The position numbers and the translations under genes were made by a program. DNA of 21,016 bases from an uncultured Clostridia bacterium (GTDB lineage: Bacteria; Bacillota; Clostridia; Christensenellales; UBA3700), in NCBI GenBank assembly GCA_946623205.1, contig CAMOQV010000015.1, forward strand, positions 1-21,016. Direction: 5' to 3'. Below, one piece after another: positions 6,535 through 15,488 of the stretch. The notes below the pieces were generated by a model, which was given only the letters and a program-made list of their open reading frames with translations, was not told where the DNA came from and ran no database searches. Each line of letters begins with the position of its first letter. Positions within the stretch are counted from its first letter, which is position 1.

Positions 6535-6984
6535 ATGAAAATAGCAATTGGTTGCGATCATGGCGGAATTGTAATTAAGCCAGCAGTTTTAGAAGTTTTA
6601 AAAGAAAAGAATATTGAAGTAGAAGATTTTGGTTGTTATTCAACAGATTCTGTAGATTATCCAGATTACGCATTAAAAGTAGCTGAGGCTGTTTCTCAAG
6701 GTAAGGCTGATTTAGGTATTGTTTTATGCGGAACAGGAATTGGTATTTCAATTGCTGCAAATAAGGTTAAAGGTATTAGAGCAGCTGTTGCTCATGATAT
6801 GTTTACAGCAGAGATGGTTAAGCGTCATAACAACGCAAACATCCTAGCTATGGGCGGAAGAGTAGTTTCTCCAGAACTTGCAGCTGAGATGACAAAGAAA
6901 TGGTTAGAAACAGAATTCGAAGGCGGAAGACATACAAATAGAATTAACAAGATTTCAGAAATAGAAGCTAAATATTTCAAATAG
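6535..6984 (+). CDS. rpiB: Ribose-5-phosphate isomerase B
   Basis: Interconverts ribose-5-phosphate and ribulose-5-phosphate in the pentose phosphate pathway. The 149-aa protein is the usual RpiB/LacAB size. Visible features are GCDHGG (6-11, with D8 and H9), DYPDYA (41-46), the catalytic C65 in GIVLCGTGIG, the phosphate-binding GTGIGISIAANK segment, and H98 in KRHNNANILAMGGR. Ribosome site AAGAGGT (6524-6530). It heads the long operon and is followed after 10 bp by ntpF. An allose-6-phosphate isomerase activity, seen in some RpiB proteins, cannot be excluded. Confidence 0.94.
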   Translation: MKIAIGCDHGGIVIKPAVLEVLKEKNIEVEDFGCYSTDSVDYPDYALKVAEAVSQGKADLGIVLCGTGIGISIAANKVKGIRAAVAHDMFTAEMVKRHNNANILAMGGRVVSPELAAEMTKKWLETEFEGGRHTNRINKISEIEAKYFK

Positions 6985-6994
6985 AGGTTGAATT

Positions 6995-7318
6995 ATGGTT
7001 GAGGAAGTAATCAATAACATTATCGAAGCTGAAGATAAGGCAGAGGCTATTATTAAAGAATCTCAAGTTAGATCTAAAGAAATTGTTGCAAAAGCTAAAG
7101 AAGATGCAGCGATTTTAATAGAGAGCGAAAAGAAAAAGGTTCAACTTGCTATTGCACAAAAGACAAATGAGGCTTTCTCTGAAGCTGGTATTGCTGCACA
7201 AAAAGCAATTGAAGAATCAGAAAAGCAAGCTGAAGAGATTACTAAGGCATCTCAAAAGAACGTAGATAAGGCTATAGAATTTATTATTGGGAGCATGACT
7301 CAAAAGTATGGTAAGTGA
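6995..7318 (+). CDS. ntpF: V-type ATPase peripheral-stalk small coiled-coil subunit
   Basis: A 107-aa, highly charged, Ala/Glu/Lys-rich protein that is almost wholly helical. It matches the small stalk subunit (NtpF in Enterococcus hirae, called G or H in other systems) that pairs with NtpE in the peripheral stalk linking the catalytic head to NtpI. Sequence identity in this family is low, so the call leans on size, coiled-coil composition and position immediately before ntpI. Ribosome site AGAGG (6983-6987). The last 11 bases overlap the first ATG of ntpI. Confidence 0.82.
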   Translation: MVEEVINNIIEAEDKAEAIIKESQVRSKEIVAKAKEDAAILIESEKKKVQLAIAQKTNEAFSEAGIAAQKAIEESEKQAEEITKASQKNVDKAIEFIIGSMTQKYGK

Positions 7319-9302
7319 TATGAAGAAATTGTTGCTTTTCGGCAACAATTCTGAAAAATCCGCATTGATGAAGATTTTGCACAGAATGGGTTGTGTAGAA
7401 GTTTCTCTTGCAAAAAAACTAGATAATACTCAATATATTCTAGACGAAAATAAGATTAATGAATATACAAGAAAACTAACAAAATTAGAGTTCTTGTTTG
7501 ACTTTTTTGCAGAAACAGAAAAAGTTGTTAGCGCTAATGCTAAAGCAAAGAATTTTGAATTTAAGCCAGTTAAGACATCTGGATTGTTAATTCCTAAAAA
7601 GAGTTTAACATTTGATGAATTTGCAGCATCTTTAGATGTTGAAAAAGAAGTTTTCGATATCGTAGAGAAGTTGGAAAAATATAGCGAAGAGATTATTGAA
7701 TTAAAGAGTGAAAACACAAAATATCTTGGTATTCAAAATCAATTAGCTCCATATAGTGCAGTTACTGCTAAATTAAATAGCTTTAAGAGCACTAAAAACG
7801 TAATTATTGCATTAGGCACAATAACACTTCAAGGACTAAACCAAGTTAGCGCACTTGAAGAAAAGGGTGCATATGTTGAAGTTTTCAAGGATGAAAAATA
7901 TATTAATATTGCAATAATGTATTTAAAAGAGAATGAACAAGAAATTCAAGAGATATTAACTCAAATGGAGTTTTCTGTTTGTTCACTAAATTATGATGGA
8001 TATGCATCAGATATTATTAATGATGCTCAAAGAAAGATAAAAGAAAACGAAGAAAAGATAATAGATATTTATTTTGAAGCAATTAAAGATGAACAAATTT
8101 TGTTCAACGCACAAAGATTGTATGATTTCTATTCATTAGAAGTTAGAAAAGTTGAGTGTGAAGGCTTTACTGTATCTACACAAACTTCATATCTATTAGA
8201 AGGTTGGGTTCCAGCCAAGAACTCACAAGATTTGGATAAAGCTTTAGAGGAATCTCCACTTGCTTTATCTTATATCATTCGTGATCCAGTTGATGGAGAG
8301 CGCGTTCCAACATATTGTGAAAATAACGAAGTTGTTGCTCCATACGAATCCGTTACAAATATGTTCTCATCTCCAGCGTATAAAGAAATTGATCCAAACC
8401 CATTTGTTGCATTCTTCTTCTTCCTATTCTATGGAATGATGTTATCTGATGCAGGGTATGGTTTAGTGTTAACTATTTTAACTGGAATAGTTTTATTAAT
8501 TACAAAGCCAAAGAAAGGACAATCTAACTTAATAAAGATTATATTTATGGGCGGTATTTCAACAATTATTTGGGGATTCTTGTTTGGTAGTTATTTTGGA
8601 TTAAATGCTAAAGATTTAGGAATTTGGTATTGGTTCAACCCAATTGATTCACCAATGAACATGTTATATCTATCGCTTGGTATGGGTATTTTCCAAATGC
8701 TATTTGGTACATTTATTAAAGCATTTGCAGAATTTAAAGCTAAAAACATTTTAGGTGGAATTACATCATTCTGTTGGTTCTTCCTAGTTGTTGGTCTTGG
8801 TGGCTTTGCGCTTCCAATGCTTGTAAAGACAGCTCCTGCATTTATAAAGACAATAGGAATTGTATTATTAGCAATTGGTGCCGTTTTATTGATGATGAGC
8901 GGTGCTTTAGGTAAAAAGGGCGCAGCTAAAGTTACAGGTGCTTTAGCATCTTTATATGACATTATTAATTTCTTCTCAGATTTAATGTCTTATACACGTA
9001 TCTTCGGTTTAGGTTTAGCAACAGCCGTAATTGGTATGGTATTTAACCAAATCGGAACATCTATTGCAGGATTACTTGGTGGTGGTTTTGCAGGATTTAT
9101 AGTAATTGCAATCATAGCAATAATTGGTCACACATTTAATATTGCTATTAACGCATTGGGTGCATATGTACACAATTCAAGATTGCAATTCGTAGAATTC
9201 TTCGGGAAATTCTATACTGGTGGTGGTTCATTATTTAGACCACTTGGCAGTGAAATGAAATATTATTACATTAACAATGAAAAAACTCAGGAGGTTAAAT
9301 AA
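7308..9302 (+). CDS. ntpI: V-type ATPase subunit I (membrane stator subunit a)
   Basis: Forms the ion half-channels against the K ring. The 664-aa protein has an N-terminal cytoplasmic half of coiled-coil and alpha/beta segments (about 1-345) and a C-terminal membrane half (about 360-640) with seven or eight TM helices. Two conserved stator arginines are visible: R564 in SYTRIFGLGLA and R625 in NSRLQFVEFFGKFY, corresponding to the pair that faces the rotor carboxylates. The 7308 start gives MVSDMKKLLLFG, like the usual family N terminus; ATG 7320 is an alternative with a GGTAAG ribosome site. The 7308 choice overlaps ntpF by 11 bp. Next gene, ntpK, begins 2 bp after the stop. Confidence 0.94.
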   Translation: MVSDMKKLLLFGNNSEKSALMKILHRMGCVEVSLAKKLDNTQYILDENKINEYTRKLTKLEFLFDFFAETEKVVSANAKAKNFEFKPVKTSGLLIPKKSLTFDEFAASLDVEKEVFDIVEKLEKYSEEIIELKSENTKYLGIQNQLAPYSAVTAKLNSFKSTKNVIIALGTITLQGLNQVSALEEKGAYVEVFKDEKYINIAIMYLKENEQEIQEILTQMEFSVCSLNYDGYASDIINDAQRKIKENEEKIIDIYFEAIKDEQILFNAQRLYDFYSLEVRKVECEGFTVSTQTSYLLEGWVPAKNSQDLDKALEESPLALSYIIRDPVDGERVPTYCENNEVVAPYESVTNMFSSPAYKEIDPNPFVAFFFFLFYGMMLSDAGYGLVLTILTGIVLLITKPKKGQSNLIKIIFMGGISTIIWGFLFGSYFGLNAKDLGIWYWFNPIDSPMNMLYLSLGMGIFQMLFGTFIKAFAEFKAKNILGGITSFCWFFLVVGLGGFALPMLVKTAPAFIKTIGIVLLAIGAVLLMMSGALGKKGAAKVTGALASLYDIINFFSDLMSYTRIFGLGLATAVIGMVFNQIGTSIAGLLGGGFAGFIVIAIIAIIGHTFNIAINALGAYVHNSRLQFVEFFGKFYTGGGSLFRPLGSEMKYYYINNEKTQEVK

Positions 9303-9304
9303 CA

Positions 9305-9769
9305 ATGAGTGGTATGGCGATTGCCTTAATAGGCGCAGCATTGGCAGCTGCAATGGCTGGATGTGGATCTGCAATCGGTGTTGGTATTGCAGGACAAGCA
9401 GCAGCAGGAGTAACAACAGAGGATCCAAGCAAGTTTGGTAAGGTATTAATTCTTCAATTGTTACCAGGTACACAAGGCATTTATGGACTTATTATTGCGT
9501 TCATGGTTTTACTAACATCTGGAATTATGGGTGGAACAGGCGCTGAATTGGAAGTAGGAAAGGGATGGGCTTATGCTATGGCATCTTTACCAATGGCTAT
9601 CGTAGGTTTAGTTTCTGGTCTATACCAAGGAAAGTGTGCAGTTGCAGCTATTAACATGGTTGGTAAAAAGCCAGAAGAATCAGGTAAGGGCTTACTATTA
9701 ACAGTTATGGTTGAAACATATGCCTTACTTGCATTATTAGTATCATTCTTAGCTATTATCTTTATCTAA
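9305..9769 (+). CDS. ntpK: V-type ATPase proteolipid subunit K (rotor ring)
   Basis: Duplicated c-type subunit with four TM helices (about 5-33, 50-75, 85-110, 130-153), 154 aa, the size of E. hirae NtpK. Only the second hairpin carries the ion-binding carboxylate, E137 in VMVETYALL. The Na+ ligands known in E. hirae NtpK are all matched by alignment: L53, T56 and Q57 in LLPGTQG, Q108 in LYQGK, and E137. This predicts a Na+-coupled rather than H+-coupled enzyme. The start at 9305 follows GGAGG (9290-9294) located in the end of ntpI. The first hairpin contains C20, which is not a known ligand. Confidence 0.95.
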   Translation: MSGMAIALIGAALAAAMAGCGSAIGVGIAGQAAAGVTTEDPSKFGKVLILQLLPGTQGIYGLIIAFMVLLTSGIMGGTGAELEVGKGWAYAMASLPMAIVGLVSGLYQGKCAVAAINMVGKKPEESGKGLLLTVMVETYALLALLVSFLAIIFI

Positions 9770-9787
9770 TAGTTTAGAGGAGAAAAC

Positions 9788-10360
9788 ATGAATAATAAGG
9801 AAGTAATTATAGAGAAGATCATCAAAGACGCCTTAGACGTTTCTAATGAGAATGTCTCTAAAGCCCAAAAGGAAGCAGACGCAATTTTAGAGGCAGCAAA
9901 AAATACTGCTAAAGAATATGCTGATGAAAATCTTCCAAAGGGAGATGTCCAATCAGACGAAATTAAAAAACGTCGTGCAATGGTTGCAAATCTAGATTGC
10001 AAAAAGCTTATCTTGTCTAAAAAGACAGAGCTTGTAGATGGCGTATTTAATTCAGTTGCTGATTATATGAGAAAGAATGACAAAAAGGCATATTTGAATT
10101 TAATCAAGAACATGATTAAGTCAAGTGCTGAAGATAACGATGTTGTTATTATTTGTCAAAAGGACAAGGACATTATCACACAAAAGGAATTAGATAGCAT
10201 TGGCAAAAAGCTAAAACTATCTAAAGATTTTGGCGATTTTGATGGCGGTGTAATGCTTTGTGGAGAGAAGTTCGATAAGAACTTAACATTTGCTCTTGAA
10301 TTTGAACAAATCAGAGATGAGCAAGAAGAAAAATTAGCAAAGATATTATTTGGAGAGTAA
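9788..10360 (+). CDS. ntpE: V-type ATPase subunit E (peripheral stalk)
   Basis: Peripheral stalk subunit, 190 aa. The N-terminal half (about 1-75) is a long charged helix expected to pair with NtpF. The C-terminal half is the alpha/beta head that binds the B subunit, with the typical segment DFGDFDGGVMLCGEKFDKNLTF reduced here to a recognisable GGV-x-L core and the final helix FEQIRDEQEEKLAKILFG. Strong ribosome site AGAGGAGA (9775-9782). The stop is followed 1 bp later by the ntpC start. Family identity is clear from the C-terminal pattern and the operon position. Confidence 0.9.
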   Translation: MNNKEVIIEKIIKDALDVSNENVSKAQKEADAILEAAKNTAKEYADENLPKGDVQSDEIKKRRAMVANLDCKKLILSKKTELVDGVFNSVADYMRKNDKKAYLNLIKNMIKSSAEDNDVVIICQKDKDIITQKELDSIGKKLKLSKDFGDFDGGVMLCGEKFDKNLTFALEFEQIRDEQEEKLAKILFGE

Positions 10361-10361
10361 G

Positions 10362-11351
10362 ATGGCGAGCAATTCATTAGTCTATTCTAATGCACGTGTT
10401 AAATCACTAGAAAACGGATTTTTATCTCAAGATAAAATCAACCGTATGGTGTATTCTCAAACTCTAGAGGAAGCTGTAAGAGTTTTAATAGAGTCAGGAT
10501 ATGGTGCTGGCACGCTTGCAGATGCTTATGACTTTGAAAAAATACTAAGTGCTGAAGACAATAAGGTAGCTCAATTTATGGCAGAAAGTATAGTTCCAAA
10601 GATGGCACTAGAAACTTTCTTAATGAAGAATGACTATCATAATGCTAAAGCTCTTGTAAAAGCTAAATACATGCATGAGAACGGAGACATATCTTTCATG
10701 CTTGCGCCAAAAGGATTAATTGAAATAGAGGATTTAAAGACATATATCTTTAATGATAACTATTCTTCATTATCTCCAATAATGGCAAAAGCGCTATCAG
10801 AGATAGACTCAAAGCGTGCTATGGGCGATAAGAGTCCAAGAACGATTGATGTCACTTTAGATAAGGCTATGTATGAAGACATTTGCAAGGTTTTGAAATC
10901 TTCAAAAGCACCAAGTATGGTTAAGTACTATAAAGCAAATATAGACTTTTCAAATATCTCTAACTTTATAAGATATAAAAACATTGGCTTTGATTTAAAA
11001 GCTTATGAACAAGATTTTATTGAAGGTGGAGAAATATCTTATGACACATTTAAAGCATTATACGATCAACCTATAGATACTTTACTTGAAAAATTAAGAT
11101 ATACAAGTTATGCCAATATAGTTGAGACAATAAATCCAAAGGATTTAGTACCATTTGAAACAGCATGGGATAACTATTTAATTGGCATATTTAAACAAGA
11201 CAGAAATGACGTATTTTCAGTAGCACCATTGGCTGGATATTACGTTGCAAAGAAAATCGAAATAAAAGTAGTTCGTATGATATTGATTCTTATCAAAAAC
11301 AAGATAGATGTAAATATCATCAAACAAAGGCTAAGGGATTATTATGCATAG
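10362..11351 (+). CDS. ntpC: V-type ATPase subunit C (central-stalk socket, subunit d homologue)
   Basis: Couples the central shaft (D-F) to the K ring. The 329-aa protein begins with the family pattern SNSLVYSNARVKSLENGFL and continues as an all-helical protein with three similar repeats. I chose ATG 10362, with GGAGAG (10352-10357) at the right distance, over an in-frame TTG at 10350 inside the ribosome site. It ends in KQRLRDYYA, overlapping the ntpG start by 8 bp, so the two are probably translationally coupled. Confidence 0.93.
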   Translation: MASNSLVYSNARVKSLENGFLSQDKINRMVYSQTLEEAVRVLIESGYGAGTLADAYDFEKILSAEDNKVAQFMAESIVPKMALETFLMKNDYHNAKALVKAKYMHENGDISFMLAPKGLIEIEDLKTYIFNDNYSSLSPIMAKALSEIDSKRAMGDKSPRTIDVTLDKAMYEDICKVLKSSKAPSMVKYYKANIDFSNISNFIRYKNIGFDLKAYEQDFIEGGEISYDTFKALYDQPIDTLLEKLRYTSYANIVETINPKDLVPFETAWDNYLIGIFKQDRNDVFSVAPLAGYYVAKKIEIKVVRMILILIKNKIDVNIIKQRLRDYYA

Positions 11352-11670
11352 TGGAAAGATTGCGGTAATCGGGGATAAAGATTTAATACTTGCTTTTAAA
11401 GCAATTGGTATGGATGTGTTTTCTGCAGATTCATCAAATGAGGCAGAAAAGCTAGTTAAGTCATTAGCTAAAGAATATGCCATTATCTTTATCACAGAAG
11501 ACTTAGCTCAACAAATTGATCAATTATTGACAAAATACAAGACAAAGGCTTATCCAGCTATCATTCCAATTCCATCATCTCATGGCACAACAGGCTATGG
11601 CATTGAAGGAATTAAGAGAGATGTTGAGAAAGCTATTGGTACAGATATTTTATTTAACAAGGAAGATTAA
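11344..11670 (+). CDS. ntpG: V-type ATPase central-stalk subunit F (NtpG)
   Basis: A 108-aa Rossmann-like subunit that sits on the D shaft. The family start is visible as KIAVIGDKDLILAFKAIGMDVF, followed by the YAIIFITEDLA strand-turn and the conserved IPIPSSHGTTGYGIE loop before the C-terminal helix. It is called NtpG in the E. hirae nomenclature and AtpF in Thermus-style naming. The ATG lies within the last codons of ntpC with AGGG (11334-11337) upstream. ntpA begins 2 bp after the stop. Confidence 0.92.
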   Translation: MHSGKIAVIGDKDLILAFKAIGMDVFSADSSNEAEKLVKSLAKEYAIIFITEDLAQQIDQLLTKYKTKAYPAIIPIPSSHGTTGYGIEGIKRDVEKAIGTDILFNKED

Positions 11671-11672
11671 AA

Positions 11673-13439
11673 ATGGAAAAAGAAGTTGGAAGAATTGTTA
11701 AAGTATCAGGACCATTAATCGTGGCAGAAGGACTTAAGAACTGTAGAATGTTCGACGTTGTTCGTGTATCAGATAAAAACCTTATTGGTGAAATTATCGA
11801 ATTACGTGGCGATAGAGCATCTATCCAAGTTTACGAAGAGACTTCTGGTTTGGGACCTGGTGAAAAAGTAGAATCTACAGGGATGCCACTTTCAGTTGAA
11901 TTAGGACCTGGCATCATTGAAGGTATCTATGATGGTATTCAAAGACCACTTGTTGGCTTAGTAAAAGCAGCCGGCAATAGAATTACTCGTGGTGTATCAA
12001 TGCCAGCATTAGACCATCAAAAGAAATGGGAATTCAAAGCTACAATGCAAAAGGGCGACAAAGTTGTTGCTGGAGATATTGTAGGTGTTGTTCAAGAAAC
12101 AAAAGTTGTTGAACACAGAATTATGGTTCCATTTAATGTAGAAGGTGAAATTAAGGACATAAAGAGCGGTGAATTCACAATCGACGATGTTGTATGCACA
12201 GTTGCTACTCAAAAGGGCGATGTAAAGATTACTATGTGTCAAAAGTGGCCAGTTAAGAGAGGCAGACCATATAAATCTAAGATTAACCCAACTGTTCCTC
12301 TAGTTTCAGGACAAAGAACAATTGATACATTCTTCCCAGTTGCAAAGGGTGGTGCAGCTTGTATCCCAGGACCATTCGGTTCAGGTAAGACAGTTGTACA
12401 ACACCAATTAGCAAAATGGTCAGATGCTGACATCATTGTGTATGTAGGATGTGGAGAACGTGGAAACGAAATGACAGACGTTTTAAACGAATTCCCAGAA
12501 TTAATCGACCCAAAAACAGGGGAACCATTAATGAAGAGAACAGTTCTTATTGCCAACACATCAGATATGCCAGTTGCAGCAAGAGAAGCTTCTATGTATA
12601 CAGGTATCACGATTGCCGAATACTTTAGAGATATGGGATATAACGTTGCTATTATGGCTGACTCATCTTCAAGATGGGCAGAAGCATTAAGAGAAATGTC
12701 AGGACGTTTGGAAGAAATGCCAGGTGAAGAAGGTTATCCAGCTTACCTATCATCACGTTTGGCAGGATATTATGAAAGAGCAGGTATCGTAAAGACACTT
12801 GGTTCTGATGAAAGAACAGGTTCAGTTACAGCTATTTCAGCTGTATCACCTCCAGGAGGCGACTTATCTGAGCCAGTTACACAAGCTACACTTAGAATTG
12901 TAAAAGTATTCTGGGGATTAAGTTCATCTTTGGCATACAAGAGACACTTCCCAGCAATTGACTGGATTCAATCATATTCTTTGTATCTAGACAAGTTGAA
13001 CGATTGGTATAGAGATCATATCAATTCTGAATGGGCAGAACTTAGAACAGAAGCTATGGCAATATTACAAGAAGAATCATCATTAAACGAAATTGTTAGA
13101 TTAGTTGGTATTGATGCGCTTTCAGATAAAGATAGAGTTTTGATGGAAACAGCTAAATCATTAAGAGAAGACTATCTACAACAAGACGCTTTTGATGAGG
13201 TTGATACATACGCAAGTATGCATAAGCAATACAAGATGTTAAAACTTATCTTGAATTGCCACCATGAATCTTTAATCGCTTTAGATAATGACGCAGATTT
13301 GAATGATGTTATTTCTATTAAAGCTAAAGAAGCAATTGGTAGAGCAAAATACGTAACAGAAGATGAAGTTGATCAAAAGTATGCTCAAATTGAAAAAGAA
13401 ATGAAGCAACAACTTGCTGATACATACAAGGACGAGTAA
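11673..13439 (+). CDS. ntpA: V-type ATPase catalytic subunit A
   Basis: Hydrolyses (or synthesises) ATP at the A-B interface. The 588-aa protein has the N-terminal beta barrel (about 1-75), the A-specific non-homologous bulge (about 115-185), and the nucleotide-binding domain with P-loop GPFGSGKT (233-240, K239), the catalytic glutamate E262 in GCGERGNEM, and the Walker B region YNVAIMADSSSRWAEALRE. Further typical motifs are GRLEEMPGEEGYPAYL and SPPGGDLSEPVTQ. All catalytic residues seem intact. Ribosome site AAGGAAG (11659-11665). ntpB follows after 10 bp, with AGGAGG between them. Confidence 0.97.
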   Translation: MEKEVGRIVKVSGPLIVAEGLKNCRMFDVVRVSDKNLIGEIIELRGDRASIQVYEETSGLGPGEKVESTGMPLSVELGPGIIEGIYDGIQRPLVGLVKAAGNRITRGVSMPALDHQKKWEFKATMQKGDKVVAGDIVGVVQETKVVEHRIMVPFNVEGEIKDIKSGEFTIDDVVCTVATQKGDVKITMCQKWPVKRGRPYKSKINPTVPLVSGQRTIDTFFPVAKGGAACIPGPFGSGKTVVQHQLAKWSDADIIVYVGCGERGNEMTDVLNEFPELIDPKTGEPLMKRTVLIANTSDMPVAAREASMYTGITIAEYFRDMGYNVAIMADSSSRWAEALREMSGRLEEMPGEEGYPAYLSSRLAGYYERAGIVKTLGSDERTGSVTAISAVSPPGGDLSEPVTQATLRIVKVFWGLSSSLAYKRHFPAIDWIQSYSLYLDKLNDWYRDHINSEWAELRTEAMAILQEESSLNEIVRLVGIDALSDKDRVLMETAKSLREDYLQQDAFDEVDTYASMHKQYKMLKLILNCHHESLIALDNDADLNDVISIKAKEAIGRAKYVTEDEVDQKYAQIEKEMKQQLADTYKDE

Positions 13440-13449
13440 GGAGGCCAAA

Positions 13450-14829
13450 ATGTTAAAAGAGTATAAGACAATTAGAGAAATCGTTGGACCACTTATGTTA
13501 GTAGATGGCGTAGAAGGCGTCACATACGATGAACTTGTAGAAATCGCAGGTGCAGATGGCTCAATTAGAAAAGGTAAAGTATTGGAAGTAAACGGCGATA
13601 AGGCCATGGTCCAATTGTTTGAAAACGCACAAGGTATTCAAATGTCTACATCAAAAGCAAGATTCTTAGGAAAGAGCTTAACAGTTTCTTTATCTGAAGA
13701 TATGCTAGGTAGAGTATTTGATGGTCTTGGTAATCCTAAAGATGGTGGCGCTCCAATCATTCCAGAAAAGAAGATGGATATTAACGGCCAACCAATTAAC
13801 CCAGCAGCTAGAGATTATCCAGATGAATTTATTCAAACTGGTATATCTGCAATTGACGGTCTAAACACACTAGTTAGAGGACAAAAGTTGCCAGTATTTA
13901 GTGCTTCTGGTCTTCCACACGCTGAACTTGCTGCTCAAATCGCAAGACAAGCAAAGGTTTTAGGTGCAGATGAAAAGTTCGCCGTTGTATTTGCTGCTTT
14001 AGGTATTACATATGAAGAAGCTGAATTCTTCATGCAAGATTTCAGAAAGACAGGTGCTATTGAAAGATCAGTTATGTACATTAACTTAGCTAACGACCCA
14101 GCCGTTGAAAGATTAGCTACACCAAAGATGGCTCTAACAACAGCTGAATATTTAGCATTTGAAAAGGGAATGCACGTACTTGTAATCATGACAGATATTA
14201 CTAACTACTGCGAAGCTTTGCGTGAAGTATCTGCCGCAAGAAAGGAAGTTCCAGGTAGACGTGGATATCCAGGATATCTATATACTGACCTTGCTACTAT
14301 GTATGAAAGAGCAGGAAGAATTAAGGGATGCAAAGGTTCTATTACACAAATCCCAATTCTAACAATGCCAGAAGATGATAAAACTCACCCAATTCCAGAC
14401 TTAACTGGATACATTACAGAAGGACAAATTATCCTATCTCGTGATTTATACAAGAAAGGATACAATCCACCTATAGATGTATTACCATCACTTTCTCGTT
14501 TGAAAGCTAAAGGTATTGGTGAAGGCAAGACAAGAGCAGACCACTCAAACCAAATGAACCAATTATTTGCTGCATATGCAACAGGTAAAGAAGCAAAAGA
14601 ATTATCTGCAATTTTAGGTGATTCAGCCTTAACTGATGTAGATAAGTTATATGCAAAGTTCGCAGACGAGTTTGAAAAGGTTTATATTAACCAAGGATTT
14701 AATGAAAATAGATCAATCGAAGATACTCTAAACATCGGTTGGAAGTTATTAACAATTCTTCCAAGATCAGAAATGAAGCGTATTAAAGATGTATGGCTTG
14801 AAAAGTACTTCGATCCAATAAAGAAATAA
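13450..14829 (+). CDS. ntpB: V-type ATPase regulatory subunit B
   Basis: Non-catalytic partner of subunit A, 459 aa, forming the alternating A3B3 head. The usual degenerate nucleotide loop is present as FSASGLPHAELAAQIARQA, without a canonical P-loop, and the conserved GRVFDGLGNPKDGG, ITYEEAEFFM, EVPGRRGYPGYLYTDLA and GSITQIPILTMPEDD segments are intact. I chose ATG 13450 because AAGGAGG (13439-13444) lies directly upstream; the in-frame ATG at 13414 is inside ntpA and would add 12 residues foreign to the family. Confidence 0.97.
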   Translation: MLKEYKTIREIVGPLMLVDGVEGVTYDELVEIAGADGSIRKGKVLEVNGDKAMVQLFENAQGIQMSTSKARFLGKSLTVSLSEDMLGRVFDGLGNPKDGGAPIIPEKKMDINGQPINPAARDYPDEFIQTGISAIDGLNTLVRGQKLPVFSASGLPHAELAAQIARQAKVLGADEKFAVVFAALGITYEEAEFFMQDFRKTGAIERSVMYINLANDPAVERLATPKMALTTAEYLAFEKGMHVLVIMTDITNYCEALREVSAARKEVPGRRGYPGYLYTDLATMYERAGRIKGCKGSITQIPILTMPEDDKTHPIPDLTGYITEGQIILSRDLYKKGYNPPIDVLPSLSRLKAKGIGEGKTRADHSNQMNQLFAAYATGKEAKELSAILGDSALTDVDKLYAKFADEFEKVYINQGFNENRSIEDTLNIGWKLLTILPRSEMKRIKDVWLEKYFDPIKK

Positions 14830-14838
14830 AGGTAGAAT

Positions 14839-15468
14839 ATGGCAGAGAAACTAAGAGTAAATCCTACACGTATGGAACTTAAACGTTTGAAAGAACGTTT
14901 AAAGATGGCATCACGTGGACATAAGCTATTGAAAGATAAGTCTGATGAAATGATTAGACGATTCGTTGGCTATGCAAAGGAAGACAAGAGATTAAGAGAA
15001 GAGGTAGAAGGGGATTTAGCAAACGCATTAACAAAGTTCTTGCTTGCAAAATCTGTATCTGATGAAGCAGCTATTCAAGAAGCTGTTGCAATGCCAGGCA
15101 CTCAAGTTTCTCTAAAGTTAGATACAGCAAACGTTATGGCTGTATCTGTGCCAAAGATAACAATAGAAGAGAGCGATTCTAAAGAAAAGTATCCATATTC
15201 ATTTACATCTGTAACTGCTGAATTGGATTCTTCAATCGCAACAATTTCAGAACTACTAGTAAAACTAGTAGAGCTTGCTCAAGTAGAAAAAACTTGTAAC
15301 ATGCTAGCAATTGAAATTGAGAAAAATAGAAGAAGAGTAAACGCTCTTGAATATGTAATGATCCCACAAACAGAAGAAGCCATTGGGGATATTACAATGA
15401 AGTTAGATGAAGCAGAAAGATCGAATACAGTTCGATTGATGAAAGTAAAAACAATCATTCAAAAGTAG
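14839..15468 (+). CDS. ntpD: V-type ATPase subunit D (central shaft)
   Basis: The rotating shaft of the enzyme, 209 aa. It opens with the family signature VNPTRMELKRLKERLKMA and the long N-terminal helix with GHKLLKDKSDEM, and ends in the second long helix with KNRRRVNALEYVMIPQ, so the antiparallel coiled coil of subunit D is complete. Ribosome site AAAGGTAG (14828-14835). It closes the ATPase cluster: no ntpH or ntpJ homologue follows; instead a glycosidase starts 20 bp later on the same strand with no terminator in between. Confidence 0.95.
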   Translation: MAEKLRVNPTRMELKRLKERLKMASRGHKLLKDKSDEMIRRFVGYAKEDKRLREEVEGDLANALTKFLLAKSVSDEAAIQEAVAMPGTQVSLKLDTANVMAVSVPKITIEESDSKEKYPYSFTSVTAELDSSIATISELLVKLVELAQVEKTCNMLAIEIEKNRRRVNALEYVMIPQTEEAIGDITMKLDEAERSNTVRLMKVKTIIQK

Positions 15469-15488
15469 TACTATAAGGAGAGTTAATT

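Noticed and set aside
12239..12610. Minus-strand ORF within ntpA (and similar ones in ntpI, ntpB, ntpE and GH3)
   Set aside because: Each lies wholly inside a well-conserved gene on the other strand, shows no recognisable domain and lacks a ribosome site or promoter.
13414..13449. Upstream start for ntpB within ntpA
   Set aside because: The strong AAGGAGG site at 13439 serves ATG 13450, and the extra residues do not belong to the family.
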